This document shows, in pieces, positions 17,283 to 24,849 of a stretch of 64,000 nt of DNA. The position numbers and the translations under genes are program-made. Each line of letters opens with the position of its first letter. Positions within the stretch are counted from its first letter, which is position 1. The notes under the pieces were generated by a model. That model worked only from the letters and a program-made list of their open reading frames with translations. It was not told where the DNA came from and made no database searches. Source of the DNA: LMUY01 sp964235495 (lineage in GTDB: Bacteria; Pseudomonadota; Alphaproteobacteria; Acetobacterales; Acetobacteraceae). The stretch covers positions 1-64,000 of the forward strand of contig CAXSAX010000014.1 of the NCBI GenBank assembly GCA_964235495.1. Direction: 5' to 3'.

Positions 17283-17294
17283 ATGACCGTTCAT
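17283..17294. promoter_or_regulatory. Second TetR-like site over the adaptor start codon
   Basis: ATGACCGTTCAT differs at one position from the palindrome at 16652 and coincides with the first four codons of the RND adaptor gene. If bound by the TetR protein it would block transcription of the pump genes separately from tetR. It may be chance, since the sequence also encodes the N-terminus. Confidence 0.45.
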
Positions 17295-18506
17295 TCAGAG
17301 CCGCTGCGCAGCGTGGCCCCGTTCACCCGCGCCGACGCGCCCGGCCAGGGCGGCCGGGCCCGCTTCGCCGTCACCACGGCCGTGCTGCTGGCCCTGGCCG
17401 GCGCGGGCCTGTGGGCCTGGGGCGGGCGCGGGTCCGGGCCGGCGCCGGTCGCCATGGCGCCGCCGCCGGCGCCCGTGACGGTGAGCACGCCCTTGCAGCG
17501 CAGCCTCGCGCAATCGACCGACTTCACCGGGCAGTTCTCCGCGGTGGACCAGGTGGACCTGCGCGCCCAGGTCAGCGGCTACCTGACCGAGATTCACTTC
17601 ACCGACGGCCAGATCGTCCACAAGGGCGACCTGCTGTTCGTGATCGACCCGCGCCCCTACGCGATCCAGCTGCAGCAGGCGAACGCGCAGTACCAGACCG
17701 CGGTGGCCGGGTTGGACCTGGCCAACAAGGAGGTGTCCCGCTCGGCCGACCTGCACCGCAACGACTTCGCCTCCGGCGAGACGCTCGACCAGCGCACCCA
17801 GGTGCAGCAGGCGGCGCTGGCCACGATCGAGCAGGCCAAGGCGGCGATCCGCGCGGCCCAGCTCAACCTCGACTTCACCCGCATCACCGCCCCCTTCACC
17901 GGCCGCATCGGCGCGCGCCAGGTGTCGCTCGGCAGCCTGATCAGCGGCAGCGGCGGCACCGGGCTGGCCAGCATCGTCTCGCTCGACCCGCTGCACCTCG
18001 ACTTCGACATGAGCGAGGCCGACGCCCTGGCCTACCAGCGCTTCCTGGCCACCAAGGCACCGGGGCTCGACCGCTCCGTCAAGGTCAGCCTCAGCGACGA
18101 GACCGGCTGGCAGCGCCGCGGCGAGCTGGACTTCCTGGACAACCAGGTGGACCGCGGCAGCGGCACCATGCACGCCCGCGCCACGGTGGCGAACCCCGAC
18201 CTGCTGATCGCACCCGGCCAGTTCGCCCGGCTGCAGCTGCCCATGTCCGCCCCGCGCCCCGTGCTGCTGGTGCCGGACGCCGCCCTGGTGACCGACCAGT
18301 CGCGCAAGCTGCTGATGGTGGCGTCGGCGGACGGCACGGTGACACCCAAGCCGGTCGAGATCGGCGCGCTGGAGGGCGACCACCTGCGGATCATCACCCA
18401 TGGGCTGGCGCCCACCGACCAGGTCATCATCAACGGGCTGATGCGGCTGCGGCCCGGCGCCAAGGTCGCGCCGCACCCGGGCGCCATCGACGCGGCGGCC
18501 CAGTAG
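17283..18506 (+). CDS. RND efflux periplasmic adaptor 2
   Basis: Membrane fusion protein of 407 aa, class MexE/AcrA. The start ATG at 17283 follows GGAGAG. A signal anchor (FAVTTAVLLALAGAGLWAW) lies at about residues 28-46. The lipoyl half-motifs are QVDLRAQVSGYLTEIHFTDG and ITAPFTGRIGARQVSLGSLI, with the alpha-hairpin (about 110-195) between. The C-terminal part has RLRPGAKV, typical of MexE-type adaptors. It is 22 bases after tetR and 13 before the pump gene, so regulator, adaptor and pump may share one transcript. Confidence 0.92.
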   Translation: MTVHSEPLRSVAPFTRADAPGQGGRARFAVTTAVLLALAGAGLWAWGGRGSGPAPVAMAPPPAPVTVSTPLQRSLAQSTDFTGQFSAVDQVDLRAQVSGYLTEIHFTDGQIVHKGDLLFVIDPRPYAIQLQQANAQYQTAVAGLDLANKEVSRSADLHRNDFASGETLDQRTQVQQAALATIEQAKAAIRAAQLNLDFTRITAPFTGRIGARQVSLGSLISGSGGTGLASIVSLDPLHLDFDMSEADALAYQRFLATKAPGLDRSVKVSLSDETGWQRRGELDFLDNQVDRGSGTMHARATVANPDLLIAPGQFARLQLPMSAPRPVLLVPDAALVTDQSRKLLMVASADGTVTPKPVEIGALEGDHLRIITHGLAPTDQVIINGLMRLRPGAKVAPHPGAIDAAAQ

Positions 18507-18519
18507 AAAAGGCCGGGCC

Positions 18520-21500
18520 ATGCGCATCTCGCACTTCTTCATCGACCACCCGATCTTCGCCTCGGTGCTGTCGCTGTTCATCACCATCGTGGGCGGCGTG
18601 GCGTACTTCACGCTGCCGGTGTCGCAGTACCCGTCCATCGCGCCGCCGATCGTGCAGGTGACGGCGACCTACCCCGGCGCCTCGGCCGAGGTGCTGAGCC
18701 AGACGGTGGCGACGCCGATCGAGCAGCAGATCAACGGCGTCGAGAACATGCTGTACCTCAGCAGCCAGGCGACCGGCGACGGCAAGCTCACCATCTCCGT
18801 CACCTTCAAGCTCGGCACCAACCTCGACACCGCGCAGGTGCTGACGCAGAACCGCGTGGCCGTGGCGCTGCCCCGCCTGCCGGACGCGGTGCAGCGGCTC
18901 GGCGTCACCGTCATCAAGAGCTCGCCGGACCTGATGATGGTGATCCATCTCTCGTCGCCCGACCATTCGCGCGACCAGATCTACCTGTCGAACTACGCGA
19001 CGTTGCACGTGAAGGATGCGCTGGCGCGGCAGGACGGCGTGGGCGACGTGCAGGTGTTCGGCGGGCGCGACTACTCCATGCGGGTCTGGCTCGATCCGGA
19101 CAAGGTCGCCGCCCACAACCTGACCGGCGGCGAAGTGGTGGCGGCGCTGCAGGCGCAGAACGTGCAGGTGTCGTCCGGCGTGCTCGGCCAGCCGCCGGTG
19201 CCGCAGCCCGGCGCGTTCCAGCTCAACGTGCAGACCCAGGGACGCTTGATCGACCCGGCGCAGTTCGGCCAGGTCATCGTCAAGACCGATGGCGCCGGCC
19301 GCGTCACCCGCGTCAGCGACATCGGCCGGGTGGAGCTGGGCGCGCAGGATTACGGCTCCAACGGCTACCTCGACGTTCTCGATGCGGTGCCGCTGATCGT
19401 CTTCCAGCAGCCCGGCTCCAACGCCCTGTCCACGGCGCAGCACATTCACGCGGCGATGGAGGAGCTGTCCAAGCAGTTCCCCGCAGGGCTGCGCTACGAC
19501 ATCGTCTACGACACCACGGTCTTCATCGCGCAGTCCGTGCACGAGGTGCTGGTGACCATCCTGGAGGCGGTGGCGCTGGTGGTGGTGGTGGTCATCCTGT
19601 TCCTGCAAACCTGGCGCGCCTCGGTGATCCCGATCGTGGCGATCCCGGTCTCGCTGATCGGCACCTTCGCGGTGCTGGCCGCGCTCGGCTTTTCGCTCAA
19701 CAACCTGTCGCTGTTCGGGCTGGTGCTGGCGGTCGGCATCGTGGTCGATGACGCGATCGTCGTGGTGGAGAACGTCGAGCGCAACCTGCGGCTCGGCATG
19801 TCCCCCCGCGAGGCGGCGCACCGCACCATGGACGAGGTCGGCGGCGCGCTGGTCGCCATCGCACTCACGCTGTGCGCGGTGTTCATCCCCTCCGCGTTCA
19901 TCTCCGGCATCTCCGGCCAGTTCTTCCGCCAGTTCGCCGTGACCATCGCCGCCTCCACGGTGATCTCCTGCTTCGTCTCGCTGACGCTCAGCCCCGCTTT
20001 GTGCGCCATCCTGTTCAAGCCGCACTTGGCCCATGCCGGGTCCGGCGGCGCGCGGACCCGGCGGGGGCTGCTGGCGCGCGCCGTCGTCGCGTTTTTTGAC
20101 GGCTTCAACCGCGGCTTCGAGTGGCTGTCCGTGCGGTTCGGCCGGCTGACGGCGCGGCTGATCAGCCTGAGCGCGCTCATGCTGGTGGCGTACGCCGTGC
20201 TGATCGGCCTCACCGGCTGGCAGTTCAGCCGGGCGCCCACCGGGTTCATCCCGGAGCTGGACCAGGGCTACCTGATCACCGTCGTGCAGCTGCCGCCGGG
20301 CGCCTCGCTGGCGCGCACGGACGCCGTGGTGCGGCGGGCGGCGAAGATCATCCTGGACACGCCGGGCGTCGCGCACGCGGTCGGGTTCTCCGGGCTGGAC
20401 GGCGCCACGCTGACCAACGCCTCCAACGCCGGGGCGATCTTCTCGCCGATGACGCCGTTCGCCGAGCGCGATGCAAAGGGGCTGAGCGCCGACGTGGTGC
20501 TGGCCTCCCTGCGGCAGCGCCTGTCCGTGATCGAGGACGCCTTCATCATCACCATCGCGCCGCCGCCGGTGGCGGGCATCGGCAACGCCGGCGGCTTCAA
20601 GATGATGCTGCAGGACCAGGCGGGCCTCGGCCCGGCGGCGCTGCAGGCGGCGGCGCAGGGCCTGGCGGCAGCGGCGAACGGCACGCCGGGCCTGGCGGGC
20701 GTGTTCAGCCCGTTCAGCGCCGGCACCCCCACCATCTACGCCGACATCGACCGGGTGAAGGCCGAGAAGCTGGGCGTGTCGCCGGACAAGGTGGCGGAGG
20801 CGATGCAGGTGTTCATCGGGTCGGCCTACATCAACGACTTCAACTATCTCGGCCGCACCTACCAGGTGGTGGCGCAGGCCGATGGCAGGTTCCGCACCAC
20901 CACCGCCGACATCGCCCGGCTCAAGACCCGCAACGCGGCGGGCGCCATGGTGCCGATCGGCTCGGTGGCGAGCTTCCGCGACGTCACGGGGCCGTACCGC
21001 GTGCCGCGCTACGACCTGTTCCCGGCGGCCGAGGTGCAGGGCGGCACGCTGCCGGGCGTCTCCTCCGGCTACGGGCTGGCCGCGATGGAAAGGCTGGCGA
21101 AGGCGACGCTGCCGGCGGGGATGGGCTTCGAATGGACCGACCTCGCCTTCCAGCAGCGGCAGACCGGCAACACCACCCTGCTGATCTTCGCCGCCTCCGT
21201 GCTGTTCGTCTTCATGGTGCTGGCCGCCCAGTACGAGAGCTGGAGCCTGCCGCTTTCGGTGGTGCTGATCGTGCCGATGTGCCTGCTGGCGGCGGTGTCC
21301 GGCCTGCTGCTGCGCGGCATGAGCGTGGACATCCTGGCGCAGATCGGCTTCGTGGTGCTGGTGGGGCTGGCGTCGAAGAACGCGATCCTGATCGTGGAGT
21401 TCGCCAAGCAGGCGCAAGACGCCGGGGCCACCGCGCCCGACGCTGCGGTGCAGGCGGCGCGCACCCGGCTGCGGCCGATCCTGATGACCTCGTTCGCCTT

Positions 21501-21702
21501 CGTGCTCGGCGTCGTGCCGCTGGTGACGGCGACCGGGGCCGGCGCGGAGCTACGCCGGTCGCTCGGCACGGCCGTGTTCTTCGGCATGCTGGGCGTCACC
21601 GGGTTCGGCCTGGTGTTCACCCCGGTGTTCTACTCGGTCGTCCAGCAGCTGTTCCGGGCCCGGCGCGCGGTCCCGCAGGCGGTGGCGCAGGCAGGGCAGT
21701 GA
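18520..21702 (+). CDS. RND efflux pump permease 2 (HAE1, MexF-like)
   Basis: Full-length (1060 aa) proton/drug antiporter starting MRISHFFIDHPIFASVLS, the classic HAE1 N-terminus. Proton-relay aspartates D410 and D411 lie in GIVVDDAIVVVENV, and the lysine in ASKNAILIVEFAKQA. The porter-domain sequence YPGASAEVLSQTVATPIEQQ is closely similar to MexF/AcrB-type multidrug pumps. It works with the adaptor upstream and an outer-membrane channel encoded elsewhere. Probably controlled by the TetR protein two genes upstream. Confidence 0.95.
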   Translation: MRISHFFIDHPIFASVLSLFITIVGGVAYFTLPVSQYPSIAPPIVQVTATYPGASAEVLSQTVATPIEQQINGVENMLYLSSQATGDGKLTISVTFKLGTNLDTAQVLTQNRVAVALPRLPDAVQRLGVTVIKSSPDLMMVIHLSSPDHSRDQIYLSNYATLHVKDALARQDGVGDVQVFGGRDYSMRVWLDPDKVAAHNLTGGEVVAALQAQNVQVSSGVLGQPPVPQPGAFQLNVQTQGRLIDPAQFGQVIVKTDGAGRVTRVSDIGRVELGAQDYGSNGYLDVLDAVPLIVFQQPGSNALSTAQHIHAAMEELSKQFPAGLRYDIVYDTTVFIAQSVHEVLVTILEAVALVVVVVILFLQTWRASVIPIVAIPVSLIGTFAVLAALGFSLNNLSLFGLVLAVGIVVDDAIVVVENVERNLRLGMSPREAAHRTMDEVGGALVAIALTLCAVFIPSAFISGISGQFFRQFAVTIAASTVISCFVSLTLSPALCAILFKPHLAHAGSGGARTRRGLLARAVVAFFDGFNRGFEWLSVRFGRLTARLISLSALMLVAYAVLIGLTGWQFSRAPTGFIPELDQGYLITVVQLPPGASLARTDAVVRRAAKIILDTPGVAHAVGFSGLDGATLTNASNAGAIFSPMTPFAERDAKGLSADVVLASLRQRLSVIEDAFIITIAPPPVAGIGNAGGFKMMLQDQAGLGPAALQAAAQGLAAAANGTPGLAGVFSPFSAGTPTIYADIDRVKAEKLGVSPDKVAEAMQVFIGSAYINDFNYLGRTYQVVAQADGRFRTTTADIARLKTRNAAGAMVPIGSVASFRDVTGPYRVPRYDLFPAAEVQGGTLPGVSSGYGLAAMERLAKATLPAGMGFEWTDLAFQQRQTGNTTLLIFAASVLFVFMVLAAQYESWSLPLSVVLIVPMCLLAAVSGLLLRGMSVDILAQIGFVVLVGLASKNAILIVEFAKQAQDAGATAPDAAVQAARTRLRPILMTSFAFVLGVVPLVTATGAGAELRRSLGTAVFFGMLGVTGFGLVFTPVFYSVVQQLFRARRAVPQAVAQAGQ

Positions 21703-21763
21703 CCCGCCGCAGGCGGCTTGAGCCCGTCCCATTTAGCTAAACACTTTGCTGCACGCGCATGCA

Positions 21764-21773
21764 GTAACGTTAC
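21764..21773. promoter_or_regulatory. Perfect palindrome GTAACGTTAC upstream of the beta-helix gene
   Basis: A 10-bp palindrome with a central CG in an AT-richer 240-bp region between the RND operon and the beta-helix gene. LacI/GalR-family repressors characteristically bind palindromes centred on AACGTT, so a sugar-responsive repressor is a reasonable guess. No such regulator gene is in the window. A further inverted repeat, CTGCA-CGCGCA-TGCAG, overlaps just upstream. Confidence 0.4.
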
Positions 21774-21944
21774 AATACAGTTGTAGTTATACCCTGGGCC
21801 ATAAATCTGCGTAAATCATCTCCTCAGCAGATTGCCTTCCTCAAAGCATTTCGATAGCAGGACTTATCTTAGGCGGTGGGATCGTGAGAGGGCAACTCTG
21901 ACGATGCTGCTGCGAAGGGCTATGAGCGATAGGACAAAATACTT

Positions 21945-23576
21945 ATGACTACCCTGACCGTCGGGAACGGCGAAGAGTATTCCACCATCGAAGCCGCCGT
22001 CGCGGCCTCCAGCAGCGGCGACACGGTCGCCGTCGATGCCGGCACGTACACCGATGACTTCGTCACCATCAGCCAGGACCTGACGCTGCAAGCGGTGGGC
22101 GGCACCGTCAGCATCGTGGCGACCCAGCCGCCGCCGGACGGCAAGGCCATCATCGACGAGGGCGGCTCCGGCGTCACCGTGGCGATCAACGGGTTCGATC
22201 TTTCGGGCGCCGCCGTGCCCTCCGGCAACGGAGCCGGCATCCGCTACGAGGGCGGCACGCTGAGCCTGGCGAACGACACCGTCCACGACAACCAGGACGG
22301 CCTGCTCGGCGCGGCTGACCCGGCGGGCAGCATCACGGTCGACAGCTCGACCTTCACCGGCAACGGCGCCGGCGACGGCTACACCCACAACATCTACATC
22401 GGCGCCATCCAGAGCGCCACGATCGAGAACAGCACGATCACCGACGCCAACGCGGGCCACGACATCAAGAGCCGGGCCGCCAACACCACCGTCACCAACA
22501 ACACCATCACGGACGGCGCGTCGGGCACCGCCAGCTACGAGATCGACCTGCCGAACGGCGGCAACGGCGTGGTCACCGGCAACATGATCGAGAAGGGCGC
22601 CAACGCGTCCAACCCGATCGGCATCACCACGGGCGAGGAGGGCGACATCTACGCCAGCTCCAGCCTGCTGGTGCAGAACAACACGATCCTCAACGACGAC
22701 ACGTCGGACTCCACCACCATCGTGGTGAACGACACCTCCGCCACAGCCGAGATCAACGGCAACCAGCTGTACGGCTGGACCACCCTCTCCACCGGCCCCG
22801 CCGACGACAGCGGCAACACGCTGCTCACCAGCGAGCCCAGCTCGGGCGGCAGCTCGGCTCCCACGCCGACGCCGGCTCCCAACCCGGATGCCACGCCGGC
22901 CGGCTCGCCGGACACGCTGGTGCTGGGCGTGTCGGAGGATGCCTGGCAGGGCGACGCGGAGTTCACCGTGACGATCAACGGCCAGACGGTCGGCGGCACC
23001 TACACCGCCACCGCCTCCCACGCCGCCGGCGCGGTGCAGGACGTCTCGGTTGCCGGCAACTGGGGCACGGGGCAGAAGACGGTCGGCATCTCGTTCATCA
23101 ACGACGCCTACGGCGGCAGCAGCAGCACGGACCGCAACCTGTACGTCAACCAGGTCAGCTACGACGGCCAGGCCGCAGACGGCGCGCCGGCGACGCTGTA
23201 CTCGAACGGCACCGCCAGCTTCACCACGCCGGGCGGGGCCACCCCGATCACGCTCGACCTGGGCGAGGATGCCTGGCAGGGCGACGCGCAATACTCCATC
23301 GCGGTGGACGGCACGACGCTGGCGCAGGACGCCACGGTGACGGCGCTGCAATCGCAAGGGCAGTCGCAGGCGGTCAACCTGCAGCAGGTGCTCACGGCCG
23401 GCACGCACGACGTGGCGGTGTCGTTCCTGAACGACGCCTACAACGGCACGCCCGGCACGGACCGCAACCTGTACGTGCAGGGCATCTCGGTGAGCGGCAG
23501 CCTGGCCGCGAACAGCGCCGCCACCCTTTACTCAACCGGCACGCAGCACTTCCAGATCGTGGTTCCGTCTCGGTAG
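21945..23576 (+). CDS. Parallel beta-helix protein with two C-terminal CBM-like modules
   Basis: Likely extracellular polysaccharide-active or surface protein, 543 aa. Residues 1-300 form a right-handed beta-helix of the pectate-lyase type (GEEYSTIEAAVAASSSGDTVAVDAGTY and repeated NTxVTNNTI-type rungs). A linker rich in Ser, Pro and Thr (about 300-320) leads to two related modules at about 325-410 and 436-540. Each has the pattern L-x-L/V-G-x-S/E-EDAWQGDA and later F-x-NDAY-N/G-G-x8-DRNLYV, like calcium-dependent xylan-binding modules (CBM60 type). There is no N-terminal signal peptide, so type I secretion or another route is implied. Whether it is an enzyme is unknown: no catalytic triad is obvious. 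Confidence 0.75.
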   Translation: MTTLTVGNGEEYSTIEAAVAASSSGDTVAVDAGTYTDDFVTISQDLTLQAVGGTVSIVATQPPPDGKAIIDEGGSGVTVAINGFDLSGAAVPSGNGAGIRYEGGTLSLANDTVHDNQDGLLGAADPAGSITVDSSTFTGNGAGDGYTHNIYIGAIQSATIENSTITDANAGHDIKSRAANTTVTNNTITDGASGTASYEIDLPNGGNGVVTGNMIEKGANASNPIGITTGEEGDIYASSSLLVQNNTILNDDTSDSTTIVVNDTSATAEINGNQLYGWTTLSTGPADDSGNTLLTSEPSSGGSSAPTPTPAPNPDATPAGSPDTLVLGVSEDAWQGDAEFTVTINGQTVGGTYTATASHAAGAVQDVSVAGNWGTGQKTVGISFINDAYGGSSSTDRNLYVNQVSYDGQAADGAPATLYSNGTASFTTPGGATPITLDLGEDAWQGDAQYSIAVDGTTLAQDATVTALQSQGQSQAVNLQQVLTAGTHDVAVSFLNDAYNGTPGTDRNLYVQGISVSGSLAANSAATLYSTGTQHFQIVVPSR

Positions 23577-23673
23577 CGGCTTGCCTCAGGGTGGCCTGCC
23601 GCTGCACCAGGGCGTCGGATCGTGGTAGTTCGGTCCCGCCAGCGCGGCCTGGCGCCGGGCCACTAGGACCACC

Positions 23674-24747
23674 ATGAGCCACAACACCTTCGGCACGCTG
23701 TTCCGCGTGACAAGCTGGGGCGAAAGCCACGGGCCGGCGATCGGCTGCGTGGTGGATGGCTGCCCGCCGCGCATCAAGCTGAGCGAGGCGGACATCCAGC
23801 CCTGGCTCGACCAGCGGCGGCCCGGCCAGTCCCGCTTCACCACCCAGCGCCAGGAGCCGGACGCCGTGCGCATCCTGTCCGGGGTGTTCGAGGGCGTCAC
23901 GACGGGGACGCCGATCGCGTTGCAGATCGAGAACGTGGACCAGCGTTCGCGCGACTACGGCGCCATCGCCGCCCAGTTCCGCCCGGGCCACGCCGACATG
24001 GCCTACGCCATGAAGTACGGCGTGCGGGACCATCGCGGCGGCGGCCGCAGCTCGGCGCGCGAGACCGCGACGCGGGTGGCCGCCGGGGCGATCGCGCGCA
24101 AGGTGATCGCGGGCGTCACCGTCCGGGGGGCGCTGGTGCAGCTGGGGCCGCACCCGGTCGATCGGGCGCGCTGGGATTGGCAGGAGGTGGGCCGCAACCC
24201 GTTCTTCTGCCCGGACCGCGAGGCGGCCGCCGCGTGGGCCGGGGTGCTGGACGGGGTGCGCAAGGCCGGGTCCTCGCTGGGCGCGGTGATCGAGCTGGTG
24301 GCCAGCGGCGTGCCGCCCGGGCTGGGCGCGCCGCTGTACGGCAAGCTCGACGCCGACATCGCCGGGGCGCTGATGAGCATCAACGCGGTGAAGGGGGTCG
24401 AGATCGGCGACGGGTTCGCGGCGGCCGGGCTGCGCGGCGAGGACAACGCCGACGAGATGCGGATGGAGGGCGGCCGGGTCCGTTTCGGCTCCAACCACGC
24501 GGGCGGGGTGCTGGGCGGCATCGCCACGGGGCAGGACGTGGTGGCCCGCTTCGCGGTGAAGCCGACCAGCTCGATCCTGCAACCGGTCCGCAGCGTGAAC
24601 AGCGCCGGCGAGGACGTGGACGTCGTCACCCGCGGGCGGCACGACCCCTGCGTCGGCATCCGCGCCGTCCCGGTGGGGGAGGCGATGCTGGCCTGCGTGC
24701 TGGCCGACCACCTGCTGCGCCACCGGGCGCAGGTGGGAGAGGCCTAG
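23674..24747 (+). CDS. aroC: Chorismate synthase
   Basis: Last enzyme of the shikimate pathway, turning 5-enolpyruvylshikimate-3-phosphate into chorismate using reduced FMN. The 357-aa protein carries the family motifs in order: GTLFRVTSWGESHGPAIGC (8-26), RRPGQSRFTTQRQEPD (about 49), RPGHADMAY (about 104), DHRGGGRSSARETATRVAAGA and, near the end, RHDPCVGIRAVPVGEAM. The start follows AGGA. It converges with parC; the stop codons of both genes lie inside the arms of an inverted-repeat element. Confidence 0.97.
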   Translation: MSHNTFGTLFRVTSWGESHGPAIGCVVDGCPPRIKLSEADIQPWLDQRRPGQSRFTTQRQEPDAVRILSGVFEGVTTGTPIALQIENVDQRSRDYGAIAAQFRPGHADMAYAMKYGVRDHRGGGRSSARETATRVAAGAIARKVIAGVTVRGALVQLGPHPVDRARWDWQEVGRNPFFCPDREAAAAWAGVLDGVRKAGSSLGAVIELVASGVPPGLGAPLYGKLDADIAGALMSINAVKGVEIGDGFAAAGLRGEDNADEMRMEGGRVRFGSNHAGGVLGGIATGQDVVARFAVKPTSSILQPVRSVNSAGEDVDVVTRGRHDPCVGIRAVPVGEAMLACVLADHLLRHRAQVGEA

Positions 24748-24849
24748 AGCATCATCCGACCAAACGGGGTCACCCGTCGGATAAAGATGCTCGCAAAACA
24801 TACGCCTAGAGTATTTTGCGTGCGCCTATCAGCACGGGAAATGCTCTAG
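24744..24849. repeat. 106-bp inverted-repeat element between aroC and parC
   Basis: Ends are perfect inverted repeats CTAGAGCAT (24744-24752) and ATGCTCTAG (24841-24849). Inside are a hairpin GAGCAT...ATGCTC (24747-24752/24787-24792) extended by ATCCGAC/GTCGGAT, and a second hairpin CGCAAAA/TTTTGCG (24792-24798/24814-24820). The left arm contains the aroC stop and the right arm the parC stop. Similar CTAGAGCAT-bounded intergenic elements are familiar in alphaproteobacteria. Probably a bidirectional terminator. Confidence 0.7.

Noticed and set aside
18430..21417. Long minus-strand open frame opposite the second RND pump gene
   Set aside because: Same reason: shadow frame of a clearly conserved gene.
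21764..21773. GTAACGTTAC considered as a quorum-sensing lux box
   Set aside because: Too short and with the wrong half-sites; no LuxR/LuxI genes nearby. A LacI-type site fits better.
22192..22200. T-loop-like GGTTCGATC, considered as part of a tRNA
   Set aside because: It is inside the beta-helix coding region and no acceptor or anticodon stem can be formed around it.
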